From positions 1 to 45,724 of IMG/VR virus record IMGVR_UViG_3300049893_001162: a stretch of 45,724 bases of DNA; one strand, given 5' to 3'. The stretch is from a virus. Every line of letters begins with the position of its first letter. Positions within the stretch are counted from its first letter, which is position 1. Shown here piece by piece: positions 29,786-37,522 of this stretch. The notes beneath the pieces were generated by a model that was not told where the DNA came from, ran no database searches, and saw nothing but the letters and a program-made list of their open reading frames with translations. The translations under genes and the position numbers were made by a program.

Positions 29786-32037
29786 CCACCGAAAAAACTC
29801 TTGGCCTAGTCTGCACTCAGGAAGAATTAGAATCCTACGGCAGAAATCTTAAAGCTCTCGTAGGCCAAGCGAAAGTATTTGTTCGTACAGATTCAGAATT
29901 TCCAGTTCTTACTGGCCTAGAAGCATGGGCTAAGCAACGTGGAATTACTGGAATCTTCACTACCCGCTCTGATGTACTGGCAAAACTCATTCATGTAGAT
30001 AGTAAGCCTAATCTGGATAACTATCAGGGCAGCTATTTCAAGAGAAACGATCTGGAATGGGTAATACTTCCTCCACTGGAACAGACACAGACGGTGCCAT
30101 ATGGAAAATTCATCAGCGGAAGATTTCTATCGAAACTTACAGAACCTGATTCTTGGCAAAGAGTACCAGAATTCTCTTACTCTCTTTTCGAACCGGGTAA
30201 TGCGGAATCTACCTTTGAAAGATTTCGAACTACAGACCTTATCGCAATTGATATTGAAACCAGGCCAGACCTTACCATATCGTGCGTTGGATACACGGCT
30301 GTATTTTTGGAGGGGAGTAGCGGTAGGATTTCTACTCTCAGTTATACCGTTCCTCTTACTGACCTTGCGGCTCTGGCTTGGATCAGGAAACTAAATGCCT
30401 TACCAATACCTAAAGTGTTCCAGAACGGGAAATACGACTGCGCATATCTTTCAAGATATAACGCAGTTCCCGAGTGGTACTTATTTGACACGGCAAATGC
30501 AATGCATAGTTGGTATGCAGAGCTTCCAAAAGATCTGGGATTTATCCAGTCATTCTTTGTACGAACAGCAGCTTATTGGAAAGATCTTGCCAAAACTGGA
30601 AACTTGGCAGACCACTATTTATATTGCGCAAAAGACACTTGGGCAACAGCCATCGGTTTCTGTTATTGGCTTATTGAAGCACCAGAATGGGCAAAGCGAA
30701 ACTACGCAATGGAGTTTCCAGTTGTTGCTCCTTCCCACTTTTGTGAGCTTCTGGGAATACGTGTGGATTTTGCAGCTCTGCAAAGAGCACGACAGAATTA
30801 TTCCACCAAGCTGGAAGAGAAGCAAGAATCTCTTAATAAAATGCTCGGCGGCAAGCAGTTCAATACAGGAAGTCCGAAGCAGAAGTTAGCATTGCTTGCA
30901 GCTCTTGGCTACCAGTTTCCAAAAAATCGTAAACCTAGTACGAAAGAACAGGAACTCAAAAAAGCTGCATTCCAGCATCCACTTAATGCTAGGATACTTA
31001 ATAAAGTAATTGAGATTCAGAAAGACCGTAAACTTCTAAGCACCTATCTCTGGGATAAAGACGATCCTACTAACAGAAAGGAATTCCATGGCAGAGTTCT
31101 TTATTCTCTCAATCCGCATGGAACAGATACAGGAAGAAATGCCAGTAGAGAGGGACAATTTTGGTCTGGAATCCAGATCCACAATGTTCCGCGTGGAGAT
31201 GCTGTTAAACAGATCTTCGTTGCAGATGCCGATTTCTTATTTGGCGAATGCGATCTGGAACAAGCCGAGTCAAGAGATACAGCTTACATATCCGGGTGCG
31301 AGTCTCTTATCAGAGCTGTATCAGGAGATAAAGACTTTCATTCCGTCAATGCTAGTGCATTTTTTGGAATCCCATACGAGGCAATCTATGACTCTGCTAA
31401 AAGGAAAACGCTGGACAAACCATTGCGTGACTTATCCAAGCGGGTTAATCATGGTGCAAATTACAACATGGGAGCAGCAGTATTAGTAGACACAATGGGA
31501 TACGAGAAAGTAATGGAAGCAAAAAAGCTTCTAAAACTTCCTGCTTATTGGGATATGCTGGCTGTTGCAGAACATCTACTTGCATGCTTTCATAAGACAT
31601 ATCCGGAGATTTCGAAAGTATACTATCCGTGGGTTTGCAGGCAGATTGCAGAAAATAAGATGCTTACTTGTGCAACTGGCTGGACTCGCTACTGTTTCTC
31701 TGATCCCTCTAAATCTAAGCAGGCACTCAATGCATACGTTGCGCATCCTCCGCAGTCGCTTAATGCTATGGTTCTTAATAGGGCATTTGTACGTGTGTTC
31801 TTGGATTTGCAAATGCACTCGGAACACTCTAGGAATTTCAGACTCCTCGCGCAAATTCACGACTCGATACTTTTTCAATATAGAAAAGGACATGATTACT
31901 TATGCAGAGAGGTTAAAAAGAGGATGGAAATCCCTGTCACAGTCACAGGAGCAGATGGAAAAGTAAGAACATTCACAGTACCTGCAGCAGTAAAAACTAG
32001 TCCGAATGCAACACATTGGAATCTTACTGGAGATTAG
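29782..32037 (+). CDS. Family A DNA polymerase with 3'-5' exonuclease, 751 aa
   Basis: Replicative polymerase. Exonuclease motifs: AIDIETRPD (D157, E159), FQNGKYDCAYL (N215, D219) and YCAKDTWAT (D285). Polymerase: TGR at 450-452, motif A ECDLEQAESR (489-498, D491), motif B R549-x3-K553-x3-H557-x3-Y561, and motif C QIHDSILFQ (H693, D694). The O-helix has His where Escherichia coli Pol I has Phe762 and Asn where it has Gly767, and motif C is HDS instead of HDE. Length fits phage polymerases lacking the 5'-3' nuclease. The start overlaps the MazG-like stop (ATGA). Confidence 0.92.
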   Translation: MTTEKTLGLVCTQEELESYGRNLKALVGQAKVFVRTDSEFPVLTGLEAWAKQRGITGIFTTRSDVLAKLIHVDSKPNLDNYQGSYFKRNDLEWVILPPLEQTQTVPYGKFISGRFLSKLTEPDSWQRVPEFSYSLFEPGNAESTFERFRTTDLIAIDIETRPDLTISCVGYTAVFLEGSSGRISTLSYTVPLTDLAALAWIRKLNALPIPKVFQNGKYDCAYLSRYNAVPEWYLFDTANAMHSWYAELPKDLGFIQSFFVRTAAYWKDLAKTGNLADHYLYCAKDTWATAIGFCYWLIEAPEWAKRNYAMEFPVVAPSHFCELLGIRVDFAALQRARQNYSTKLEEKQESLNKMLGGKQFNTGSPKQKLALLAALGYQFPKNRKPSTKEQELKKAAFQHPLNARILNKVIEIQKDRKLLSTYLWDKDDPTNRKEFHGRVLYSLNPHGTDTGRNASREGQFWSGIQIHNVPRGDAVKQIFVADADFLFGECDLEQAESRDTAYISGCESLIRAVSGDKDFHSVNASAFFGIPYEAIYDSAKRKTLDKPLRDLSKRVNHGANYNMGAAVLVDTMGYEKVMEAKKLLKLPAYWDMLAVAEHLLACFHKTYPEISKVYYPWVCRQIAENKMLTCATGWTRYCFSDPSKSKQALNAYVAHPPQSLNAMVLNRAFVRVFLDLQMHSEHSRNFRLLAQIHDSILFQYRKGHDYLCREVKKRMEIPVTVTGADGKVRTFTVPAAVKTSPNATHWNLTGD

Positions 32038-32040
32038 GAA

Positions 32041-32292
32041 ATGGGTGGAAGTACTGGACTTGGTGCTCGTATTTCAGAAGCACTAGAATCAGATTGTCTC
32101 ACTGAGTGGGAAAAGAATTTTCTGGTAAGTATAAAAACTCAACTCAATCAGAAAGGAACGCTCAGCGCAAAACAGATTAAGGTGCTGATGAATATTGAGG
32201 AGAAAATTGAGAAAGAAGGAGGTACTGCTGAAAAAGATGAAGAGCCGCCACTGAAGGCAGTAGATGACTTCGTGAATAATAGCCCATTCTGA
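32041..32292 (+). CDS. Small charged protein, 83 aa
   Basis: A short helical, charged protein (SDCLTEWEKNFLVSIKTQLN, then KQIKVLMNIEEKIEKEGG) with an acidic C-terminal part. It directly follows the polymerase, with GGAG upstream of ATG 32041. The pattern (E-K-N-F-L ... L-S-x-K-Q) recalls small proteins encoded next to phage polymerases, possibly an accessory, but no firm family. Confidence 0.6.
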   Translation: MGGSTGLGARISEALESDCLTEWEKNFLVSIKTQLNQKGTLSAKQIKVLMNIEEKIEKEGGTAEKDEEPPLKAVDDFVNNSPF

Positions 32293-32322
32293 TTCTAAAT
32301 CCTGTGAGAGAGGAAGGAAATA

Positions 32323-32736
32323 ATGACTCCTATTGACATGACTCAAATACATGATCCGGAAAAAGAAATTTATGGAGATTGTTATAGAGCTTGTCTTGCA
32401 AGCTTACTAGAACTATCTCCAGATGTTTTTCCTGCACCTAAAAGTCCTGATCTTCCAACAGAAGAATGGCATAAAGATTACAAACAAAAATTACGTGAGT
32501 ATGGAATTTATGCACTTAGTTTTGAAGTAGATAAACATATAGAAACTTGGTTTAAACTTTTTAAGGAAGAAGGCATAAAAATTTATCATACTCTAACTGG
32601 AGATTCCCCTAGATTTCCTGGAACAAGTCACAGTGTAGTTGCTTGCAACGGTGAAATTGTACATGATCCTCATCCTAGTAGAGCAGGATTACAAAAGATC
32701 ACACACGTAGAATTTTATCTTGCTTTTGTAAAATAA
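32323..32736 (+). CDS. Papain/C39-like cysteine protease-fold protein, 137 aa
   Basis: The motif YGDCYRACLASLLEL (18-32, C20), a later SHSVVACNG (H103) and IVHDPHPSRAG (D115) are arranged like the Cys-His-Asp triad of small papain-like/C39-like proteins; this conserved combination (GNC-x-x-AC-x-AS-x-LE, HSVV, VHDPHPS-x-x-GL) recurs in hypothetical proteins of phages and bacteria. The substrate is unknown. ATG 32323 has AGGAAGG upstream. Assignment to the protease fold rests on the motifs only. Confidence 0.6.
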   Translation: MTPIDMTQIHDPEKEIYGDCYRACLASLLELSPDVFPAPKSPDLPTEEWHKDYKQKLREYGIYALSFEVDKHIETWFKLFKEEGIKIYHTLTGDSPRFPGTSHSVVACNGEIVHDPHPSRAGLQKITHVEFYLAFVK

Positions 32737-32763
32737 AGTTATAATTCACAGGAAGGAACTGCA

Positions 32764-33027
32764 ATGCTTAGCATGAAAGTAGCCTTTACATTTACTGAAG
32801 GCGGGAATTGGTTTGAAACAACTCTTACTACGGAGGAGTATACAGAAGTTCTGAATTCTGGATTCATTAAAGTTTCAGACAGTCCTAGTCCTCAACGCAT
32901 AAAAATTGCAGCAATTCGTCTCGTGCAGTACGAAGAAGATGATGGTAGTGAAGCTAGTGTAATCTACGATTTCATCCTTAAAGGATTTCGTATAACTACA
33001 GTAAATGTAGAATCTCAGGAAACATAA
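32764..33027 (+). CDS. Small beta-rich protein, 87 aa
   Basis: A short protein with strands such as SMKVAFTFTEGGNWFETTLT and SVIYDFILKGFRITTVNV. ATG 32764 has GGAAGGA seven bases upstream; ATG 32773 is an alternative. It lies between the protease-like gene and the D5-like ATPase. No family was recognised. Confidence 0.55.
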   Translation: MLSMKVAFTFTEGGNWFETTLTTEEYTEVLNSGFIKVSDSPSPQRIKIAAIRLVQYEEDDGSEASVIYDFILKGFRITTVNVESQET

Positions 33028-33048
33028 TATCGCAGAGAGGAGTTCCCC

Positions 33049-34287
33049 GTGCGGGATTTTTTTGACTCCTATCTGCACTATGTGCAAAACACAGAACCTC
33101 CAGCTTTCTTCCATCGCTGGAGTATGATTGCGTCTATAGGAGCGTTACTGGAACGACAATATTTCTTTCAACATGGACATTTTGAAATCAATCCCAATAT
33201 CTATTGCATGCTCATTGGCGTTCCTGGTACACGAAAATCAACCGCAATCAAACTAGCAACTCGTACATTAAAGGCAGCGGGCTATGCAACCTTTGCAGCA
33301 GAGAAAACTTCAAAGGAAAAGTTTATTCTTGACTTGGCTGAAGGACATGCTAATGGAGAGGACATCCTTAACGAGAGTTTATTTGGCCCAGACCCTACTT
33401 CCTGTACTCCATGTTTTATTGCTGCTGACGAATTCAATGACTTTTTTGGTAACAATAATCTTGAATTTATTTCTCTATTGGGTAGTCTCTGGGACTACAC
33501 TGGATCCTATGAATCACGTCTTAAGAACTCAAAGAGTGTGGTTATTCATAATCCTACCATATCTATTCTTGGTGGTAACACTCCTACTGCTTTTTCCATT
33601 GCCTTCCCACCTGAGTCTCTAGGACAAGGATTCTTCTCTCGTCTGCTTCTTGTGTATAGTGATCCAAGTGGAAAGAAGTTTACGTTTCCAAAAGTACCTC
33701 ATGCATCGGAGACAGCAGCAGTAGTGGCTTCTTTGCAGCGTATAAAGTTACAGGCAGTAGGTAATGCAGTACTAACTCCTGGAGCGGAGAGTCTATTAGA
33801 TAGGATTTATAAAAGCGATCAGGAGCTTACGGATGTACGATTTGCAAGCTATTCCACGAGAAGATTTACCCACTTACTTAAACTCTCTCTTATTCAGAGC
33901 GCTGCCGCATTCGCAAATAAAATTGACGAGACAGCAATTATTAGAGCTAATACAGTGCTTCACTTCACAGAGCGTTTTATGCCCAAAGCTCTTGGAGAAT
34001 TTGGAAAAAGTAGACACAGTGACACTACACATAAAGTAATCTCGTATATTGAGAATAGCTATAAGGTAGTAACATTTGCAGAGCTCTGGAAGCAAGTGCA
34101 TAATGATTTGGAAAGAATGTCTGATCTGCAGACGATCATACAGAATCTTCTAGCAGCAGACAGAATTCAGCCAGTGAACAAACCAATAAATGGATGGCTT
34201 GCTAAGAGAGCAATGGTAAGACAACCTGCCAGCGATACAGTGGATTGGGATTACTTAAGCGAGGAAGAAAGGAAGATGGAACTATGA
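33049..34287 (+). CDS. DUF3987/D5-like ATPase, probable replicative helicase-type, 412 aa
   Basis: A P-loop ATPase: Walker A GVPGTRKST (57-65) and Walker B CFIAADEFNDFF (about 122-133). The preceding region (FFHRWSMIASIGALLERQYF) and the later ILGGNTPTAFSIAFPPESLG-type and GFFSRLLLVYS (about 195-220) segments match phage/plasmid DUF3987-like proteins, which are related to D5-type primase/helicases. A primase domain is not apparent, so it may be the helicase half. The start is GTG 33049, chosen because GAGGAG precedes it and ATG codons lie well inside the conserved part. It overlaps the endolysin start by ATGA. Confidence 0.75.
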   Translation: MRDFFDSYLHYVQNTEPPAFFHRWSMIASIGALLERQYFFQHGHFEINPNIYCMLIGVPGTRKSTAIKLATRTLKAAGYATFAAEKTSKEKFILDLAEGHANGEDILNESLFGPDPTSCTPCFIAADEFNDFFGNNNLEFISLLGSLWDYTGSYESRLKNSKSVVIHNPTISILGGNTPTAFSIAFPPESLGQGFFSRLLLVYSDPSGKKFTFPKVPHASETAAVVASLQRIKLQAVGNAVLTPGAESLLDRIYKSDQELTDVRFASYSTRRFTHLLKLSLIQSAAAFANKIDETAIIRANTVLHFTERFMPKALGEFGKSRHSDTTHKVISYIENSYKVVTFAELWKQVHNDLERMSDLQTIIQNLLAADRIQPVNKPINGWLAKRAMVRQPASDTVDWDYLSEEERKMEL

Positions 34288-34769
34288 GCACAGAACAGCG
34301 ACCAATAGAATTTCATAAAGTAATGCAATTTATCTTACGTCCTGATATTGAAGGAGGTTACAGTAATCACCCTAAAGATCCAGGCGGTGCCACTAACTAT
34401 GGAATTACACAGCGTACATATGATTACTGGAGAGAGAAGCATGGTTTGGAGAAGCAGCCAGTAAGCAATTGTACTAAACTGGAGGCTCTAGATATTTACT
34501 GGGAAGAGTACTGGAAGCAAGAGTGGGAAAATTTAGAATTCGGAATTGCTGCTGTTCTCATGGATACGGCAGTGAACATGGGACCTACAGCTGCTGCAAG
34601 ACTTTATAAGCAAGGTAATGGAACAGTAAAAGAAATACTTGAAGCACGCAGAAAGCTATACAGAAAGATTGTAGAAGTACGGCCTACTAGTAGTGTGTTT
34701 ATGAGAGGCTGGATGGCAAGAGTTGATAAACTGCAGGAGTTTGTAGATGCAAACAAAAACATTGGTTAA
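34284..34769 (+). CDS. Endolysin, GH108-type N-acetylmuramidase, 161 aa
   Basis: The signature EGGYSNHPKDPGGATNYGIT (23-42) is diagnostic of glycosyl hydrolase family 108 phage lysozymes, with E23 the likely catalytic acid. The rest includes WREKHG, an AAVLMDTAVNMGPTAAARL helix of the peptidoglycan-binding (PG_binding_3) half and a normal C-terminus. No signal peptide or membrane anchor is seen, so export needs a holin. ATG 34284 is preferred over an in-frame TTG at 34245 because of GGAAG upstream and the ATGA overlap. It is unusual that it lies in the early/middle unit rather than next to the holin candidate. Confidence 0.88.
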   Translation: MSTEQRPIEFHKVMQFILRPDIEGGYSNHPKDPGGATNYGITQRTYDYWREKHGLEKQPVSNCTKLEALDIYWEEYWKQEWENLEFGIAAVLMDTAVNMGPTAAARLYKQGNGTVKEILEARRKLYRKIVEVRPTSSVFMRGWMARVDKLQEFVDANKNIG

Positions 34770-35586
34770 TGTTCTAGATCACGGCTATGTTCGTTTAGTT
34801 TCCAGTATGGGAGATGATCTTTCTATTGTACGAGCTGCTAGAGTTTCGTATGATGCAGACTGGCGTACTGGAGAAGATGCAGGAAAAGATGAGAAGTTAC
34901 TTGCATACCTGCTACGTAACAGGCACACCAGTCCATTTGAATCTGTAGTTTTTACTTTTGAAATCAAAGCTCCTATCTTTGTAGTTCGCCAATGGCACAG
35001 GCATAGGACTTGGGCATATAATGAAGTGAGTGCTAGATATACGGAATTGCCGGAAGAGTTTTATGTTCCGGAAGTGTCGCAGATTACTACACAAAGCAAT
35101 AGCAATAAACAAATGAGAAGCTTTCAAGTTATTGATGAGCCCGAAGCTGCTATCAATATGATGAGAGCTCTTAATGAGCGTGCATTTGATATATACAAAA
35201 GTTTTATTGCTGCAGGAATGGCAAGAGAACTAGCTCGCACAGTTCTTCCTCTTGCTACCTATACTCGATTCTTCGGAACTGTAAATCTTCATAACCTTCT
35301 TCATTTCCTGTCTCTGCGACTGCATGAGCATGCACAATATGAAATCCGAGTTTACGCAGAAGCAATTCGAGAACTCATCAGAACTGTCGTCCCAATCACA
35401 ATCCAGCATTGGGAAGAAATACAAGCGCAGTCTGGAAAGCAAGATAAGAAAACAGAAAAAAGCTCGAATAGCGAGCGGACTACTATTCAAGCCACCACAG
35501 AGTGTGCACATGTTTGGTCCACAAGCTACGATGGAGCGAAAAAATGTCAACAGTGTGGTACTTTCATTCCTCCAGCATTTACCTGA
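34747..35586 (+). CDS. thyX: Flavin-dependent thymidylate synthase with Zn-ribbon-like tail, 279 aa
   Basis: Converts dUMP to dTMP using FAD. The ThyX signature RHR-x7-S-x-R is present (RHRTWAYNEVSAR, 85-97), with HTSPFE (60-65) and the C-terminal substrate-binding segment ALYP-like region. The family usually ends near residue 230; here a hydrophilic linker (QDKKTEKSSNSERTT) is followed by C253-x-H255 and C267-x2-C270 (KCQQCG), a possible zinc-binding ribbon. It begins 23 bases before the endolysin stop, with AGGAG upstream. The extension is atypical. Confidence 0.88.
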   Translation: MQTKTLVNVLDHGYVRLVSSMGDDLSIVRAARVSYDADWRTGEDAGKDEKLLAYLLRNRHTSPFESVVFTFEIKAPIFVVRQWHRHRTWAYNEVSARYTELPEEFYVPEVSQITTQSNSNKQMRSFQVIDEPEAAINMMRALNERAFDIYKSFIAAGMARELARTVLPLATYTRFFGTVNLHNLLHFLSLRLHEHAQYEIRVYAEAIRELIRTVVPITIQHWEEIQAQSGKQDKKTEKSSNSERTTIQATTECAHVWSTSYDGAKKCQQCGTFIPPAFT

Positions 35587-35905
35587 TGCATGCACAGACT
35601 CAGAGCTACATCTGATTTGGCAAAGTAAAGTCTCTGATCTTGCAAAGATTCAAAAGACTAAATATGGCTTACTGATGTTTCTTACAAGACTCCTAGACGG
35701 AGCTACGTACAGTGCAATATATGAATGGATAAGAGGTAAGAATCTAGCACCAGTTCCATTTCTTGAAACTCTTGGTTATACTTCAGTAACAGTATATGTT
35801 AAAAAGGAGAAAGTAAATGAATTTAAGCTTCTACAGCCTGGACAAGCCGCATGTTATGCTCGACTTGGAGACTTTAAGCCTCAGATCAGATGCGATGATT
35901 CTTAG
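35531..35905 (+). CDS. Unknown protein, about 124 aa, overlapping thyX and the exonuclease
   Basis: The frame fills the 230-base gap between thyX and the exonuclease gene. The central part (HLIWQSKVSDLAKIQKTKYG, FLTRLLDGATYSAIYEWIRG) reads as a genuine helical protein. ATG 35531 is a guess; it lies inside the thyX 3' end and lacks a good Shine-Dalgarno, and the stop lies 89 bases inside the next gene. The true start could be later. Function unknown. Confidence 0.45.
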   Translation: MERKNVNSVVLSFLQHLPDACTDSELHLIWQSKVSDLAKIQKTKYGLLMFLTRLLDGATYSAIYEWIRGKNLAPVPFLETLGYTSVTVYVKKEKVNEFKLLQPGQAACYARLGDFKPQIRCDDS

Positions 35906-36389
35906 TATTGGCGCCTGCATGGTGCAGAGGAGTGATGACGGATTTTACAAGAAGCTGCTACCATATGAGTTTGAGGTTAGTCTTTTTCATGTAGATAAAA
36001 AAACTATTGACTGGTGGCAAACTCAACCGGAAGAAGCTAGGAAAGAAGCATTCTCTGGTCAGGAACTGCTTCATAAAACACTAGATGATTTCTCTGCTTG
36101 GTTTCCTGCCGATGCAATCATTTGGAGCAATGGAGCTTCTTTTGATATTCCTATTCTCACGTATGCTTATGGAGTACTAGGTAAGAAAGTTCCTTGGGGT
36201 TATAGAAATATGGGATGCTATAAAACTCTCAGGCAACTTCTTGATTATAAAGAAGAAAGGCCAGCAGACGCACCTAAGCATATAGCAATCTATGATGCGA
36301 AATTTCAAGCAGAGTGTTTGCTGAAGATGCTACACAAACTTCATTTTGAATATCGTCACGAAGGAGAATTCTTTGGCACTCACGATTAA
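35817..36389 (+). CDS. DEDD-type 3'-5' exonuclease (Rv2179c-like), 190 aa
   Basis: HVMLDLETLSLRSDAMILSIG (12-32) carries the D16-x-E18 motif of RNase T/DnaQ-fold exonucleases, in the form typical of the Rv2179c-like (DUF5051) exoribonuclease family. A second motif (IIWSNGASFDIPIL, about 100-113) supplies the next Asp, and later HIAIYDAKFQAECL supplies HD-type residues. It could degrade RNA or DNA ends. ATG 35817 has GGAG seven bases upstream. It overlaps the next gene's start. Confidence 0.8.
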   Translation: MNLSFYSLDKPHVMLDLETLSLRSDAMILSIGACMVQRSDDGFYKKLLPYEFEVSLFHVDKKTIDWWQTQPEEARKEAFSGQELLHKTLDDFSAWFPADAIIWSNGASFDIPILTYAYGVLGKKVPWGYRNMGCYKTLRQLLDYKEERPADAPKHIAIYDAKFQAECLLKMLHKLHFEYRHEGEFFGTHD

Positions 36390-36633
36390 ACTCTTTGAAC
36401 CTCAACTCATAGCACTGAGTGAGGAAATTACTTACCATCCTAAACTACAGGAGATTCTTCAATGGCCAGAAAATAGTAATCTTGATGCAACAGACAAGCT
36501 AGTAACTATTGCTAGCTACTGCCAGATTGAGATGAGAGCTGGATTTTACACGGAGCAAGAGCTGCTTGCAATTGCAGACTTGTGTGTTCAGAAGTTGAGG
36601 AAGATGAGATCAGAAATTATCATTGTTTCGTAG
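36373..36633 (+). CDS. Small helical protein, 86 aa, TTG start
   Basis: The last gene of the plus-strand unit. The helical sequence (IKLFEPQLIALSEEITYHPK, LLAIADLCVQKLRKM) looks genuine. TTG 36373 is preferred to an upstream TTG at 36346 because AAGGAG is correctly spaced from it. It overlaps the exonuclease 3' end and stops just before the convergent terminator. Product unknown. Confidence 0.5.
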   Translation: MALTIKLFEPQLIALSEEITYHPKLQEILQWPENSNLDATDKLVTIASYCQIEMRAGFYTEQELLAIADLCVQKLRKMRSEIIIVS

Positions 36634-36635
36634 AC

Positions 36636-36664
36636 AAAAAAAAATGCCCGCCATTGCAGCGGGC
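36636..36664 (-). terminator. Intrinsic terminator ending the minus-strand unit
   Basis: Read on the minus strand, GCCCGC-tgcaatg-GCGGGC is followed by A and nine T residues. This is a classic terminator, about 50 bases downstream of the last tail gene (stop at 36713). It also lies just beyond the last plus-strand gene. Confidence 0.9.
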
Positions 36665-36670
36665 TAAATT

Positions 36671-36691
36671 CCTGCGGGAGACATTCGCAGG
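36671..36691. other. Second hairpin at the convergence point
   Basis: CCTGCG (36671-36676) pairs with CGCAGG (36686-36691), next to the main terminator. It lacks a T-run on either strand; it may help end transcription from the plus-strand side or protect the mRNA end. Confidence 0.5.
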
Positions 36692-36712
36692 CCGGTCACA
36701 AGGTAGATTTTA

Positions 36713-37522
36713 CTATTGCATTTTCGTTCTTGTATGCCTTCTAATCTTCCGATATTCTTGCACAGCTCCACCAATATTTTGAAAACTCCAAGTACCTGCA
36801 CCGCCAAAAGTAATACCACCAACTGCAGTAGGTAATACACCAGCACTAGATGTTCCTATTCCATCAAACACTATTCCTCCAGTGGGAGAAGCAGTGAATG
36901 ACTGAAGCCCAGAGCTACTTACATCTCCAACACCTGCGAACTGAATACCTCCTGCAGGTGATTGAGTTACAGACTGAACAAGCTCCCCTACTCCACCAAA
37001 TTGTAGTCCACCAGTCGGAACTTGTGTCACTGCCTGCACAAATAGACCTGTGCCGGAAAATTGCAGACCGCCAGAAGGAGATTGGATTACTGATTGCAGA
37101 AGTTCAGAAGCTCCAGCAAACAAAATCCCACCAGTCGGATTAGCAGTAAAACTCTGCAAGCCGCTGCTAGAGACATCACCAGCACCAGCAAAGATCATTC
37201 CTCCAACTGGTGCTGGTAACACTCCTATATTCTGTGTAGCAACTCCTGAAAATACTATTCCACCTGTAGGTGCTGGAGCAGCAAATCCATTATTCTGTAC
37301 TGCACCTCCTGCAAAAGTTAGGCCACCTACTGGAGTCTGAGAAACTCCTCTTGTGCTAACTGCCGCACCTGCAAAAATTATTCCACCAGCAGGTACTGCA
37401 TTTGCAGCTCTCACTACATCTGCTACACCAGCAAATACAATTCCTCCTGTTGGAGTAGCAGTAAAACTCTGCGTACCTCCAGCGTCGCTGCTGCCTACGT
37501 AAGAATAACCTACGTAGCTCAT
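36713..37522 (-). CDS. Repeat-rich tail/appendage protein, 269 aa
   Basis: The protein consists almost wholly of about eleven repeats with consensus P-x-GG(I/L)-x-F-x-G-x-(A/G), spaced about 20-24 residues apart (for example PTGGIVFAGVA, PVGGMIFAGAG, PSGGLQFSGTG). The longer unit GDVSSSGLQSFTA occurs twice. Such glycine-rich beta repeats suggest a fibrous or solenoid surface structure. It is the last late gene, and ends in a basic tail (EYRKIRRHTRTKMQ). It starts at ATG 37522 overlapping the previous TGA (ATGA). Its exact place in the virion is unknown. Confidence 0.7.
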   Translation of the reverse strand: MSYVGYSYVGSSDAGGTQSFTATPTGGIVFAGVADVVRAANAVPAGGIIFAGAAVSTRGVSQTPVGGLTFAGGAVQNNGFAAPAPTGGIVFSGVATQNIGVLPAPVGGMIFAGAGDVSSSGLQSFTANPTGGILFAGASELLQSVIQSPSGGLQFSGTGLFVQAVTQVPTGGLQFGGVGELVQSVTQSPAGGIQFAGVGDVSSSGLQSFTASPTGGIVFDGIGTSSAGVLPTAVGGITFGGAGTWSFQNIGGAVQEYRKIRRHTRTKMQ

